Of a stretch of 64,000 bases of DNA, positions 17,817 through 24,583 are shown piece after piece (position 1 is the stretch's first letter; each line of letters begins with the position of its first letter). This DNA comes from Ralstonia mannitolilytica (GTDB lineage Bacteria; Pseudomonadota; Gammaproteobacteria; Burkholderiales; Burkholderiaceae): the NCBI RefSeq assembly GCF_905397375.1, contig NZ_CAJPVG010000001.1:1116001-1180000 (forward strand), given 5' to 3'. The position numbers and the translations under genes are program-made. The notes beneath the pieces were generated by a model. The model was not told the origin of the DNA, searched no databases, and saw only the letters and a program-made list of their open reading frames with translations.

Positions 17817-19376
17817 ATGCAATTCATCAGCAACATGAGAATCGGCAAGCGCCTCGCCCTGGGCTTTGCCGTCGTCCTTGCATTCTCCATCGTCATCACG
17901 GCCATCGCGATCTGGCGTCTCGACAGTGCCTCCACGGCAACGCGCGAGATGATGAATGAGCCGCTGCTCAAGGAACGCCTGATGGGCGACTGGTATGCCA
18001 ATCTGGCCGCCGGAATCCGTCGCACCATCGCCATTGCAAAGAGCTCCGACCCCGCATTGGGACCATATTTCGCGGCGGAGGTGGCTGCCTCGTCAAAGAG
18101 CTCGGGGGAGTACCAGAAGAAGGTGGAAGCCCTGCTGTCCAGCGACGAAGAGAAAAGGCTCTTTGCCCGGATCGGTGAACTGCGAAAGGTCTACCTGAGC
18201 GCCCGTGATTCGATCAACAAGGCCAAGGCCGGGGGCGACGCCGAAGAGGCGCAGCGCATTCTCGACCAGGTCTTCGTGCCGGGCGCCAACGCGTATCAAG
18301 ACACCATGCGCCAGCTTGTCGAGGTGCAGCGGCGCACCATCGACGATGCCGCGAAGAAGATCGACGCTGACTCGGCAAGGAGCCGGACCCTGCTGATGGT
18401 GCTGGAAGGGTTGATCCTGACGATGGGCATCGCCTTTGCGTATTTCCTGACGCTCAGCATCACGCGGCCGTTGCATGCGGCGGTGGGCATCGCCAGCCGG
18501 GTGGCAGAAGGCGATCTCTCGACTGTGGTCGCAGCCAAGTCGACGGATGAAACCGGCAGGCTGCTCCAGGCCTTGGCAGACATGACGGCACAGCTGGTCG
18601 GCACGGTCGGGAGTATCCGCGTGGCCAGCGAGTCGGTTGCAGGGGCGGCTGGCCAGATTGCGGCGGGCAATATGGATCTGTCCACGCGCACTGAGGAACA
18701 GGCGGCTTCGATCGAAGAGACCGCCGCCAGCACGACGGAACTCACCGAAGCCGTCAAGCGGAATGCCGACAACGCGCGTGAAGCGACGTCGCTCGCGGCC
18801 AGCGCAAGAGGCATGACGGAAACCGGGCGCGCCGAAGTGGCCGCGATGGTGAAGACGGTCGAAGAGGTGAACGCGGCCTCAAAGAAGATTGCCGAGATCA
18901 CCGGAATGATGGAGGGCATTGCATTCCAGACGAACATCCTCGCACTCAACGCAGCCGTGGAGGCGGCGCGCGCAGGCGAACAGGGCAGGGGGTTTGCAGT
19001 GGTGGCCGGCGAAGTCCGGTCGCTCGCGCAGCGGGCATCTGGCGCCGCGAAGGAGGTCAAGGCGTTGATCGAGGCATCGACGGGCAAGGTTCAGCTCAGC
19101 GCAGAGCAGGCCGCTGGCGTGAACGCAGCGATGACTCGCGTCAGCACCGCGATCGAAGGGGTATCGAGCATCATTGCCGAGATCGCGGCGGCGTCCGACG
19201 AGCAAAGCAGAAACCTGGCGCAAGTGAGCCAGGCCATCAGCCAGATCGATCAGGTGACACAGCAGAATGCTGCGCTGGTCGAGGAGTCCGCTGCAGCCGC
19301 ACAGGCGATGCAGGAACAGTCTGGCAACCTCCGGCGTGCTGTGAGCGTCTTCAGGTTGGGGGCTGGGCAGGGCTGA
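17817..19376 (+). CDS. methyl-accepting chemotaxis protein
   Basis: 519 residues from ATG 17817 (GGAAGAC before it). Membrane segment 1 is at about 11-33 (RLALGFAVVLAFSIVITAIA), followed by a helical periplasmic domain of about 155 residues of the four-helix-bundle type, membrane segment 2 at about 190-212, a HAMP linker, and the signalling hairpin. The hairpin tip (GIAFQTNILALNAAVEAARA and GEQGRGFAVVAGEVRSLAQ) is fully conserved about residue 365. There is no NWETF-type CheR-binding tail. The ligand is unknown. It is an orphan receptor gene, with no che genes nearby. Confidence 0.93.
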   Translation: MQFISNMRIGKRLALGFAVVLAFSIVITAIAIWRLDSASTATREMMNEPLLKERLMGDWYANLAAGIRRTIAIAKSSDPALGPYFAAEVAASSKSSGEYQKKVEALLSSDEEKRLFARIGELRKVYLSARDSINKAKAGGDAEEAQRILDQVFVPGANAYQDTMRQLVEVQRRTIDDAAKKIDADSARSRTLLMVLEGLILTMGIAFAYFLTLSITRPLHAAVGIASRVAEGDLSTVVAAKSTDETGRLLQALADMTAQLVGTVGSIRVASESVAGAAGQIAAGNMDLSTRTEEQAASIEETAASTTELTEAVKRNADNAREATSLAASARGMTETGRAEVAAMVKTVEEVNAASKKIAEITGMMEGIAFQTNILALNAAVEAARAGEQGRGFAVVAGEVRSLAQRASGAAKEVKALIEASTGKVQLSAEQAAGVNAAMTRVSTAIEGVSSIIAEIAAASDEQSRNLAQVSQAISQIDQVTQQNAALVEESAAAAQAMQEQSGNLRRAVSVFRLGAGQG

Positions 19377-19604
19377 ACTCTCACAGCGCGGTCTGGGCAC
19401 CGTTCCTGCATGGCTGGATCGGTCTTCTTGGGCGCTGGCGCACGCGGCTCATGTCGGCGCGCGCTGCGAGCGCCGTGGTCCTACCACCGTGCCTCGATCC
19501 AGTCCGACATCTGGGCCCACTCCGCGCTGAACTGGACGGCGCGACACGGTGCCCGGCTTGACGGTCTCTCGGCAGAGCAGGGCGCTGTACCCAACGAAGC
19601 CACG

Positions 19605-19901
19605 TCACGGCTCGCGCAACGGGCACACCAGGGACGCCAGCAACAGCGCGGCAGCAGCCAGGAGCAGCGCTCTCACGCCGGCGCCCGTTTGGCCGCCCGT
19701 CACTGCCCACGCCAGGAACGACAGGCATGCCGCGCCGGCCACAGCCATCGACACGGCAAAAGGCGTGCTTTGCCGCCATGTCACCGCGCGAGTGCGAATC
19801 TGGCGGAGGGTGTCCGCCGTGGCGCGATAGAAAAGCCACCCCATGCCGAGGAAGAGGAAGGTGGCGCAACTCCATAAAGGCAGGTTGTTTGTCACCGTCA
19901 T
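19605..19901 (-). CDS. small predicted membrane protein, 98 aa
   Basis: MTVTNNLPLWSCATFLFLGM opens a 98-residue frame with three hydrophobic segments (about 8-24, 46-66 and 73-92) joined by basic loops. Composition and length suggest a real small inner-membrane protein. The ribosome binding site is weak. The frame overlaps a longer, Arg-rich one that I take as its shadow. No family recognised. It converges on the chemoreceptor gene across 228 nt with no gene. Confidence 0.5.
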   Translation of the reverse strand: MTVTNNLPLWSCATFLFLGMGWLFYRATADTLRQIRTRAVTWRQSTPFAVSMAVAGAACLSFLAWAVTGGQTGAGVRALLLAAAALLLASLVCPLREP

Positions 19902-20007
19902 ACCGGCAGGCTCAATGTGAGACCGGAACCGGGCCGGCTGCGTGCGCGCCGCTGGAGGGCGGCTGCGGGGGCGGCCGGCCCCGCGTCAATACACACTGCG
20001 GCGGTAG

Positions 20008-20253
20008 ATGGGGAGGGGGAGGGCGTTTTTCAAGTCTTCCGTGCCTTCAGGTAAAACGTCCGCCACCGTCCACCTGCAGGGTTTCAGCGCACCCGTAGCG
20101 ATTGTCCAATGGAAACGCGATGGCGACTCCGACCCGTTCCGGTTGCCCACCCCCTGTCGCCCAGAGGCCGGCAGCAACGGGGACGCGTATTCCCATTCCG
20201 GCGCGCCGAGGTGCGTGAATCCGCGTTCACGGCTACAGCGTCGGCGGACGTAG
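20008..20253 (+). CDS. possible small hypothetical protein, doubtful
   Basis: 81 codons from ATG 20008. The middle part (SATVHLQGFSAPVAIVQWKR) looks protein-like, while both ends are Arg rich. There is no clear ribosome binding site, although GGGGAGGGGGAGGG lies within the first codons. The surrounding DNA is decayed, so this may itself be a remnant. The rest of 19902-20232 holds nothing else that I can support. Confidence 0.2.
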   Translation: MGRGRAFFKSSVPSGKTSATVHLQGFSAPVAIVQWKRDGDSDPFRLPTPCRPEAGSNGDAYSHSGAPRCVNPRSRLQRRRT

Positions 20254-20372
20254 GCCTTCGTCGAGCCCGGATTCGCTGCAACGTGTACCGGTGCCAGGGC
20301 CGAACACCACGGCGCTGGGCAGTGCCAGCGCGGCAGCACCGATGGCGCCGTACAGCATCACCAGGCCAAAAC
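20233..20372 (-). pseudogene. possible C-terminal fragment of a membrane transporter
   Basis: Read on the minus strand, the frame ending at TAG (complement of 20233-20235) contains HGFGLVMLYGAIGAAALAL followed by PSAVVFGPGTG, which looks like a single transmembrane helix near the end of an MFS-type carrier. Upstream on the same strand it runs straight into the broken LysR gene, which lies on the other strand. So only the last ~45 residues would remain. Confidence 0.3.
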
Positions 20373-20373
20373 C

Positions 20374-20933
20374 GTGCCTGACCGGACGGTGGACCTGGTG
20401 GAAGAACACATCGATCTCGCCGTGCGCATCGGTGAACTGCCCGGCAGCACGACGCTCGTGGCACGACGCCTCGGCGTTCAGGATCTGAGCATCGGCGCCG
20501 CGCCGTCATACCTGGCACGGCACGGTACGCCCGTCGCGTTCGATGATTTTGCGCAGCACGTGGCATTGCGTATTCGCGCGACGGTGTGGTGTCACCGTGG
20601 CGCGTGCGGGACGCGGACGGCGTCGAGCGCGAGCTGCCGGTCAAACGGCAGTTGAGCCTCGATGATGTCCAGGCGATCGCGGGTGCCGGCGTCGCCGGCC
20701 TGGGGCTCGTGCAGTTGCCGTGCTGGCTGCTCACGCACTATGTGGACACGGGCCAGCTCGTAACCGTGAGGGAGCGCTGCGGCGTGCGGCCGATGGACGT
20801 CCACGCGGTATGGCCCAGGACGCCCTATCTTCCGCTGAAGACGCGTTGCGCGATCGATGCGCTGGCTGCGGACATTCCCCGGATGATTCACCCACGAGCG
20901 GGCCCGGGCAACGGGCTGCGCGCCATGCAATGA
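20374..20933 (+). pseudogene. LysR-type regulator remnant with a frameshift and no DNA-binding domain
   Basis: The first frame gives DRTVDLVEEHIDLAVRIGEL and later LGVQDLSIGAAPSYLARHGT, a typical LysR effector domain of the group that carries DLVEEGIDLAVRIG. About 20575 the homology moves to another frame: SRDGVVSPWRVRDADGVERE, then AGAGVAGLGLVQLPCWLL and PLKTRCAIDALA. One missing base near 20575 explains the shift. The helix-turn-helix and the first part of the effector domain (about 130 residues) are absent upstream. With both defects I call it a pseudogene rather than a sequencing error. Confidence 0.75.
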
Positions 20934-20978
20934 ACGCGCGTGCTCTGTCCCCGGTCGACGGCTTTCGCCGCGAATCCG

Positions 20979-21305
20979 TTATGAATCCACCCCCAACTGA
21001 TCGACGGTGATCACGAGCGTCCGGTCTCCGTGGTCGGTCTGGGCAAGCAGGCCGAGCTGCGTCCGCAGAACACGATCGAGCATGCGCTGGAGCTGGCAGA
21101 GATCCTGCCGATCGGCGCACGTCAGCCGGTTCATGACATCGTGCGTGAATGCGATCGTGAGTGTTCTCACACGCCAGATGCGGCTGCCGAGTTCAGGCAC
21201 CTGCCAGTTTGCCGCCAGCACACCGGGGCTGGTGTTCCAGGTCTGCACGTCCTGCCCGGTAATTTCATCGAGCACGGGTTTGGTGAAGGCGACAAGGTCG
21301 AGCAT
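20979..21305 (-). CDS. hypothetical protein, 108 aa
   Basis: Starts at the ATG at 21305 with GGAG 7 nt upstream; a GTG one codon earlier is also possible. MLDLVAFTKPVLDEITGQDV is followed by VQTWNTSPGVLAANWQVPEL, LTIAFTHDVMNRLTCADRQ and a C-terminal TDHGDRTLVITVDQLGVDS. The balanced composition and good ribosome binding site argue for a real soluble protein. No family recognised. It may be a local gene, since its neighbours are decayed or unknown. Confidence 0.55.
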   Translation of the reverse strand: MLDLVAFTKPVLDEITGQDVQTWNTSPGVLAANWQVPELGSRIWRVRTLTIAFTHDVMNRLTCADRQDLCQLQRMLDRVLRTQLGLLAQTDHGDRTLVITVDQLGVDS

Positions 21306-21308
21306 CAC

Positions 21309-21589
21309 GGATCTCCATGGCTGACATCGCGAGCCGGCGCATCAGTGGCGGGCGTTGATATGTGGAACTGGCAAGGAGGGCGGCGAGGGGCCCGAACCCG
21401 CGAGGGGCCGCCGAAGCCGGCGGATCACCCGTGTCGCGCGAACATGCTGTCGTGCGACGCAGGCATGGCCGGGCGCGCCGGGTCGCTGTCCCACTCTACT
21501 CCCATCCGTGCATCGCGGCGTGATGGTGTTCGCATGTGCAGAGGCGCGCCGCATGCGCAAGCGCGCAAGTGCGCCCGTGTGTGCAGACG
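21309..21589. other. non-coding stretch, nothing identified
   Basis: Between a hypothetical gene and the cold-shock terminator. It is GC rich, with open frames on both strands that look like chance. I see no promoter, repeat or RNA gene in it. Confidence 0.4.
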
Positions 21590-21615
21590 AAAAAAAACCC
21601 CGCGTGGCGGGGTTT
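21590..21615 (-). terminator. rho-independent terminator of the cold-shock gene
   Basis: On the minus strand, AAACCCCGC-CAC-GCGGGGTTT with a run of eight T directly after the stem (complement of 21590-21597). It starts 22 nt after the stop codon. Confidence 0.92.
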
Positions 21616-21636
21616 CTTATCGGTGTGCGCGACGGA

Positions 21637-21840
21637 TCAGATCACTTCGATCTTGGTCGCCACCGGGCCTTTCTGGCCTGCGCCTTGCACGAAGCGCACT
21701 TTCTGCCCTTCTTGAAGCGACTTGAAGCCGCTGCCCTGAACTTCGGAGAAGTGCGCGAACAGATCGTTGCCGCCCGCATCCGGGGAGATGAAGCCGAAGC
21801 CCTTCGAGTCGTTGAACCACTTGACGATACCGGTTTCCAT
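21637..21840 (-). CDS. cold-shock protein, CspA family
   Basis: 67 residues: METGIVKWFNDSKGFGFISP, the RNP1 motif KGFGFI, the RNP2-like LFAHFSEV and a C-terminal KGPVATKIEVI. This is a complete single cold-shock domain of normal length. It binds single-stranded nucleic acid and acts as an RNA chaperone. AAGGA lies 7 nt before the ATG. The gene has its own promoter about 140 nt upstream, giving a long leader, and its own terminator, so it is monocistronic. Confidence 0.97.
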   Translation of the reverse strand: METGIVKWFNDSKGFGFISPDAGGNDLFAHFSEVQGSGFKSLQEGQKVRFVQGAGQKGPVATKIEVI

Positions 21841-21855
21841 GTTGGATATCCTTAA

Positions 21856-21945
21856 ATGTTCTGGATGAGCCCGTGCTCACCAGGCATGACGATCAAGGAA
21901 GGAACAAAGAGAAACAGGTGCCGCTTGCGTGACAACCCAGAACAT
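21856..21945 (-). promoter_or_regulatory. long-range inverted repeat in the cold-shock mRNA leader
   Basis: ATGTTCTGG (21856-21864) and CCAGAACAT (21937-21945) are exact reverse complements. Both lie in the transcribed leader, and the inner arm ends 3 nt before the Shine-Dalgarno AAGGA. Pairing would close a 72-nt loop and could tune ribosome access with temperature, as leaders of cspA-type genes are known to do. Confidence 0.45.
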
Positions 21946-21978
21946 CGGAGTAACTGCTTGAAAAGCCTGCGAGGGCAA

Positions 21979-22007
21979 GATGTACCGCTATCGCGCGGCT
22001 CTGTCAA
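21979..22007 (-). promoter_or_regulatory. sigma-70 promoter of the cold-shock gene
   Basis: A perfect TTGACA (complement of 22002-22007), a 17-nt spacer and a weaker TACATC -10 (complement of 21979-21984). Transcription would start near 21972, giving a leader of about 130 nt. Confidence 0.6.
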
Positions 22008-22182
22008 CAAAAAACGCAGATTCAACGCGAAAAGATGTACGAATGTGGATATGGGCGCGCTTTGCCGCTGCTGCATGTTGCCCAGGCACCGCGGCCGTTG
22101 CACGCCGGGGAACGGCATCGTTCGATCGCTACGGACCGGGCTAGCCTGGCTGAACCGGCTGGAGGCGGTGGCTGCCAGAAGC

Positions 22183-22191
22183 TGTTATGAT
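22183..22191 (+). promoter_or_regulatory. extended -10 element (TGT-TATGAT)
   Basis: TGTTATGAT matches the extended -10 form TGnTATAAT with one change. No good -35 is present, as is usual for extended -10 promoters. It would drive RNA into 22198 onwards, where the first gene begins only at about 22534. Confidence 0.35.
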
Positions 22192-22533
22192 GCGCAACCT
22201 TTTCCCGCTTCTGGAATCGAGCGGGCCGGGGGCCGGGCAAGACAAGACGACGTAGCCCTGGCCGTCCGTCGGGCGTACACCCGAATCGTCCTGGGCGACG
22301 CAGCCCACCAACCACCAGACCGGCGGTGAATCCGCTCCGTATCCGGCGCGCATGTACTAGGCGCCCGCATGCGCAAGTACGGTCATCTCGCCGCCAATGG
22401 CCGACGGTCTGCACCCGCGTGCATGACACACCGGCATTGGCCCCACCCATCGTGGCGTACGTCATCGGCAAGACGTGGTCCGCCTAGCCGCACCACGCGT
22501 GCCTTGAACGTTCGCCCGAAACCCGGCAGTGCA
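22192..22533 (+). other. structured untranslated region, possible leader or small RNA
   Basis: No gene is supported here. It contains the hairpin CCCGCT-TCTGGAATCG-AGCGGG just after the extended -10 element and a further CGGG-CGTACA-CCCG stem within a larger CGTCG...CGACG pairing. It does not match any RNA family I know (not 4.5S, 6S, tmRNA or RNase P). Confidence 0.3.
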
Positions 22534-22764
22534 TTGAGCAAAGTCCTTTCCCCCTACACGGTATCCGTGTACCCCATTGAGCAAGAACCAGGCGTCTGGT
22601 TTGCCACCTACCTCATCAGTGAATACAGCGACGGCATGGAGCGCATCCTCGCCAACGTCTCGATGCGCCACAACGTCCACGGCACCGAAGCCCTCGCAAG
22701 ACATGCGGCCCGGACTGCAGGAAGAGCAGCCGTTGCACGGCTGACGCCCCGTCGCACGATTTGA
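22534..22764 (+). CDS. hypothetical protein, about 76 aa
   Basis: The protein-like part starts at LSKVLSPYTVSVYPIEQEPG and continues WFATYLISEYSDGMERILAN with a basic, Ala-rich C-terminus (HAARTAGRAAVARLTPRR). The start is uncertain: TTG 22534 is the first codon before the conserved-looking part, TTG 22504 is an alternative, and neither has a clear ribosome binding site. The order of strand-forming residues suggests a small alpha/beta protein. No family recognised. Confidence 0.5.
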   Translation: MSKVLSPYTVSVYPIEQEPGVWFATYLISEYSDGMERILANVSMRHNVHGTEALARHAARTAGRAAVARLTPRRTI

Positions 22765-22824
22765 GCGCGAGCGCCGCCAGCCGGCAGGCGCCCCACCAAC
22801 GAAGTCAACGAGAAGGAAATCCCC

Positions 22825-23079
22825 ATGTCTGTCAGCGATGAATGGGAAGAACTGCATCTGACGCCCGACGGCTGGAAAGCGGGCAGCTACCGACACGAGC
22901 CGGGCGATGCCGTCATCGTCGAGCCGCCGGTCAACGATGTGCTGACCGTGCGCAGGCATGTGGCTGCCGTGTATGGCGGCCCGTCGCGCGTGACCGAAGA
23001 CAGAACGCCGCGCACCGATGACATGCCCGTGATCGAGCAACTGTTGCTGAAGTACGGTGCGCCCGCCTTTAGCGTCTGA
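22825..23079 (+). CDS. hypothetical protein, 84 aa
   Basis: MSVSDEWEELHLTPDGWKAG begins 8 nt after the ribosome binding site AGAAGGAAA. The protein is acidic and continues with HEPGDAVIVEPPVNDVLTVR and a C-terminal MPVIEQLLLKYGAPAFSV. It is followed 99 nt later by the zinc-ribbon gene and lies 60 nt after the preceding small gene, all on the plus strand, so the three may form a small operon. No family recognised. Confidence 0.65.
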   Translation: MSVSDEWEELHLTPDGWKAGSYRHEPGDAVIVEPPVNDVLTVRRHVAAVYGGPSRVTEDRTPRTDDMPVIEQLLLKYGAPAFSV

Positions 23080-23178
23080 ACCAAAGGCGATGTGGACCAA
23101 CATGTTCGCATCCGATACCCGGGCGCAGCTGCCAGCCCTCGCGGCGGCGGCACGGCGTCATTTGAGAGACACATTGGC

Positions 23179-23391
23179 ATGACACTCTGCCGCGCTTGCC
23201 GCGCCATTGAAATCCATCGGGCCGGTGCGTCAGGCCATGCCTTCCTGACGATCACCGATACCCAGCGCATCAAACCATCCAAGGCAGCGGCCGTCACGGT
23301 GAGCACGTTTACATGCCGCACGTGCGGCGCGGGCTGGACGTATCGCGAAGGCAAGAACGCCGCCGAACCGGGATGGTCGCTCGATCAGTAG
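23179..23391 (+). CDS. small zinc-ribbon-like hypothetical protein
   Basis: 70 residues from ATG 23179 (MTLCRACRAIEIHRAGASGH). Two CxxC pairs, CRAC at the start and CRTCGAGW near the end, would bind one zinc ion. The C-terminus is YREGKNAAEPGWSLDQ. A GTG at 23092 would extend the protein by 29 residues, but that part looks random. Function unknown; the C-terminal CxxCGxxW pattern occurs in small nucleic-acid-associated ribbons. Confidence 0.55.
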   Translation: MTLCRACRAIEIHRAGASGHAFLTITDTQRIKPSKAAAVTVSTFTCRTCGAGWTYREGKNAAEPGWSLDQ

Positions 23392-23487
23392 CGGCGTTCA
23401 TTGACCCGCGGCCCTTTGCCGACCTGGCCGAGGTCTCGACCCACGCTTGGCGATGCGTCAGGCTGCCCACTCCAGGAGTGCTTCACC

Positions 23488-24366
23488 ATGCTTGACCGTT
23501 CCCAGTTCAGCCAGCGCGCATTGCCTGTGCTCTTGCGGCTGTTCTCGTCGCTGCCGCTGCCCGTGGTTCACGGCATCGGACGCGCGGTCGGCCGCATGAT
23601 CTATGCCGTGCCGGGCGGATATCGCCGCCACGTGCAGCGCAATGCCGCCCAGGCGGGCTTCCGTGAGCCCCGCTTTGCACGGCAGGCCGCCGCAGAAACC
23701 GGCGCGATGATGAGCGAGCTTGCGCGCGTCTGGTTCCAGAGCGATGCATGCATGGCCCAGGTGGTCTGCGAGGACTGGAGCGTCATCGAACAAGCCCTGG
23801 CCGAGCGCAACGGGCTCATCATGCTCACGCCCCATCTTGGCTGCTTTGAGCTTGCTGCACGCTATGCGGCGCAACGCATTCCGTTGACGGTCATGTTCCG
23901 CCCGCACCGCAAGGCCATGCTGCGCGGCCTGCTCGACGCCGTGCGCGCAACGTCGAACCTGACCACGGTGCCGGCAACATCGCAAGGCGTGCGCTCGTTC
24001 GTGCGCGCATTGCGCCAGGGCAACGCGGTCGGCCTTCTTCCGGATCAGGCCCCGAAAGGCGAGGGCGTATGGGTGCCGTTCTTCGGTAGGCCTGCGTACA
24101 CCATGACGCTGCCGGGCAAGCTTGCGCAGCAGACAAACGCCGCCCTGATCATCGCCGCCGGCGAGCGCCTGCCCGGCGGGCGCGGATGGCGGATGCACGT
24201 CCGGCGACTGACCGGGCCGCTGCCCGAGGATGCCGAGGCCCAGGCCGCGTGGATCAATGCGGAAATGGAAGAGATGGTCAGGCGTTTTCCGCAGCAATAC
24301 CTGTGGGGCTACAACCGCTATAAGGTGCCCGCGGGCGCGCCAGCTGTTCCCGCCGGCACGGCATAG
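23488..24366 (+). CDS. LpxL/HtrB-family lipid A acyltransferase
   Basis: 292 residues from ATG 23488 (CAGGAG 10 nt upstream). An N-terminal hydrophobic region (LPVLLRLFSSLPLPVVHGIG) anchors it in the inner membrane. The acyltransferase HX4E motif is present in TPHLGCFELAARY about residue 114, and a second conserved block reads FRPHRKAMLRGLLDAVRA; later come LLPDQAPKGEGVWVPFFGR and QQYLWGYNRYK. It transfers a secondary acyl chain from acyl-ACP to Kdo2-lipid A or a similar acceptor. No other lipid A gene is nearby. Confidence 0.9.
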   Translation: MLDRSQFSQRALPVLLRLFSSLPLPVVHGIGRAVGRMIYAVPGGYRRHVQRNAAQAGFREPRFARQAAAETGAMMSELARVWFQSDACMAQVVCEDWSVIEQALAERNGLIMLTPHLGCFELAARYAAQRIPLTVMFRPHRKAMLRGLLDAVRATSNLTTVPATSQGVRSFVRALRQGNAVGLLPDQAPKGEGVWVPFFGRPAYTMTLPGKLAQQTNAALIIAAGERLPGGRGWRMHVRRLTGPLPEDAEAQAAWINAEMEEMVRRFPQQYLWGYNRYKVPAGAPAVPAGTA

Positions 24367-24454
24367 GCGGATCGCGCCATTCACGCATGGCGGGCCGCAG
24401 CAAGCGGCCGGAACCGTCGGGCAAGCAGTCTGCGCACCGCAGGAATTCGGTCAC

Positions 24455-24475
24455 TCTTATATAAGATATAAGACA
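24455..24475 (+). promoter_or_regulatory. palindromic operator candidate upstream of acnB
   Basis: TCTTATATAAGA (24455-24466) is a perfect 12-bp palindrome, followed directly by TATAAGACA, which repeats its right half. It is strikingly AT rich for this genome and ends 2 nt before the -35 box of acnB. The position suits an activator or a repressor. Confidence 0.5.
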
Positions 24476-24476
24476 T

Positions 24477-24506
24477 TTGACCGTGTAGGGGTAGTGCCAT
24501 TAGAAT
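24477..24506 (+). promoter_or_regulatory. sigma-70 promoter of acnB
   Basis: TTGACC, an 18-nt spacer and TAGAAT. Transcription should begin near 24513, about 70 nt before the start codon. Confidence 0.65.
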
Positions 24507-24583
24507 CGCGCCTACGTGGCATCCGCGATGGCCTCGGATGCCGGAAAAAGCCTTTCCTGTAACGCAAATCAGCAGACCCCACC

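Noticed and set aside
19381..19875. 164-codon minus-strand frame over the small membrane protein
   Set aside because: Overlaps the 98-residue hydrophobic frame in another phase and is Arg, Gly and Pro rich; taken as the shadow.
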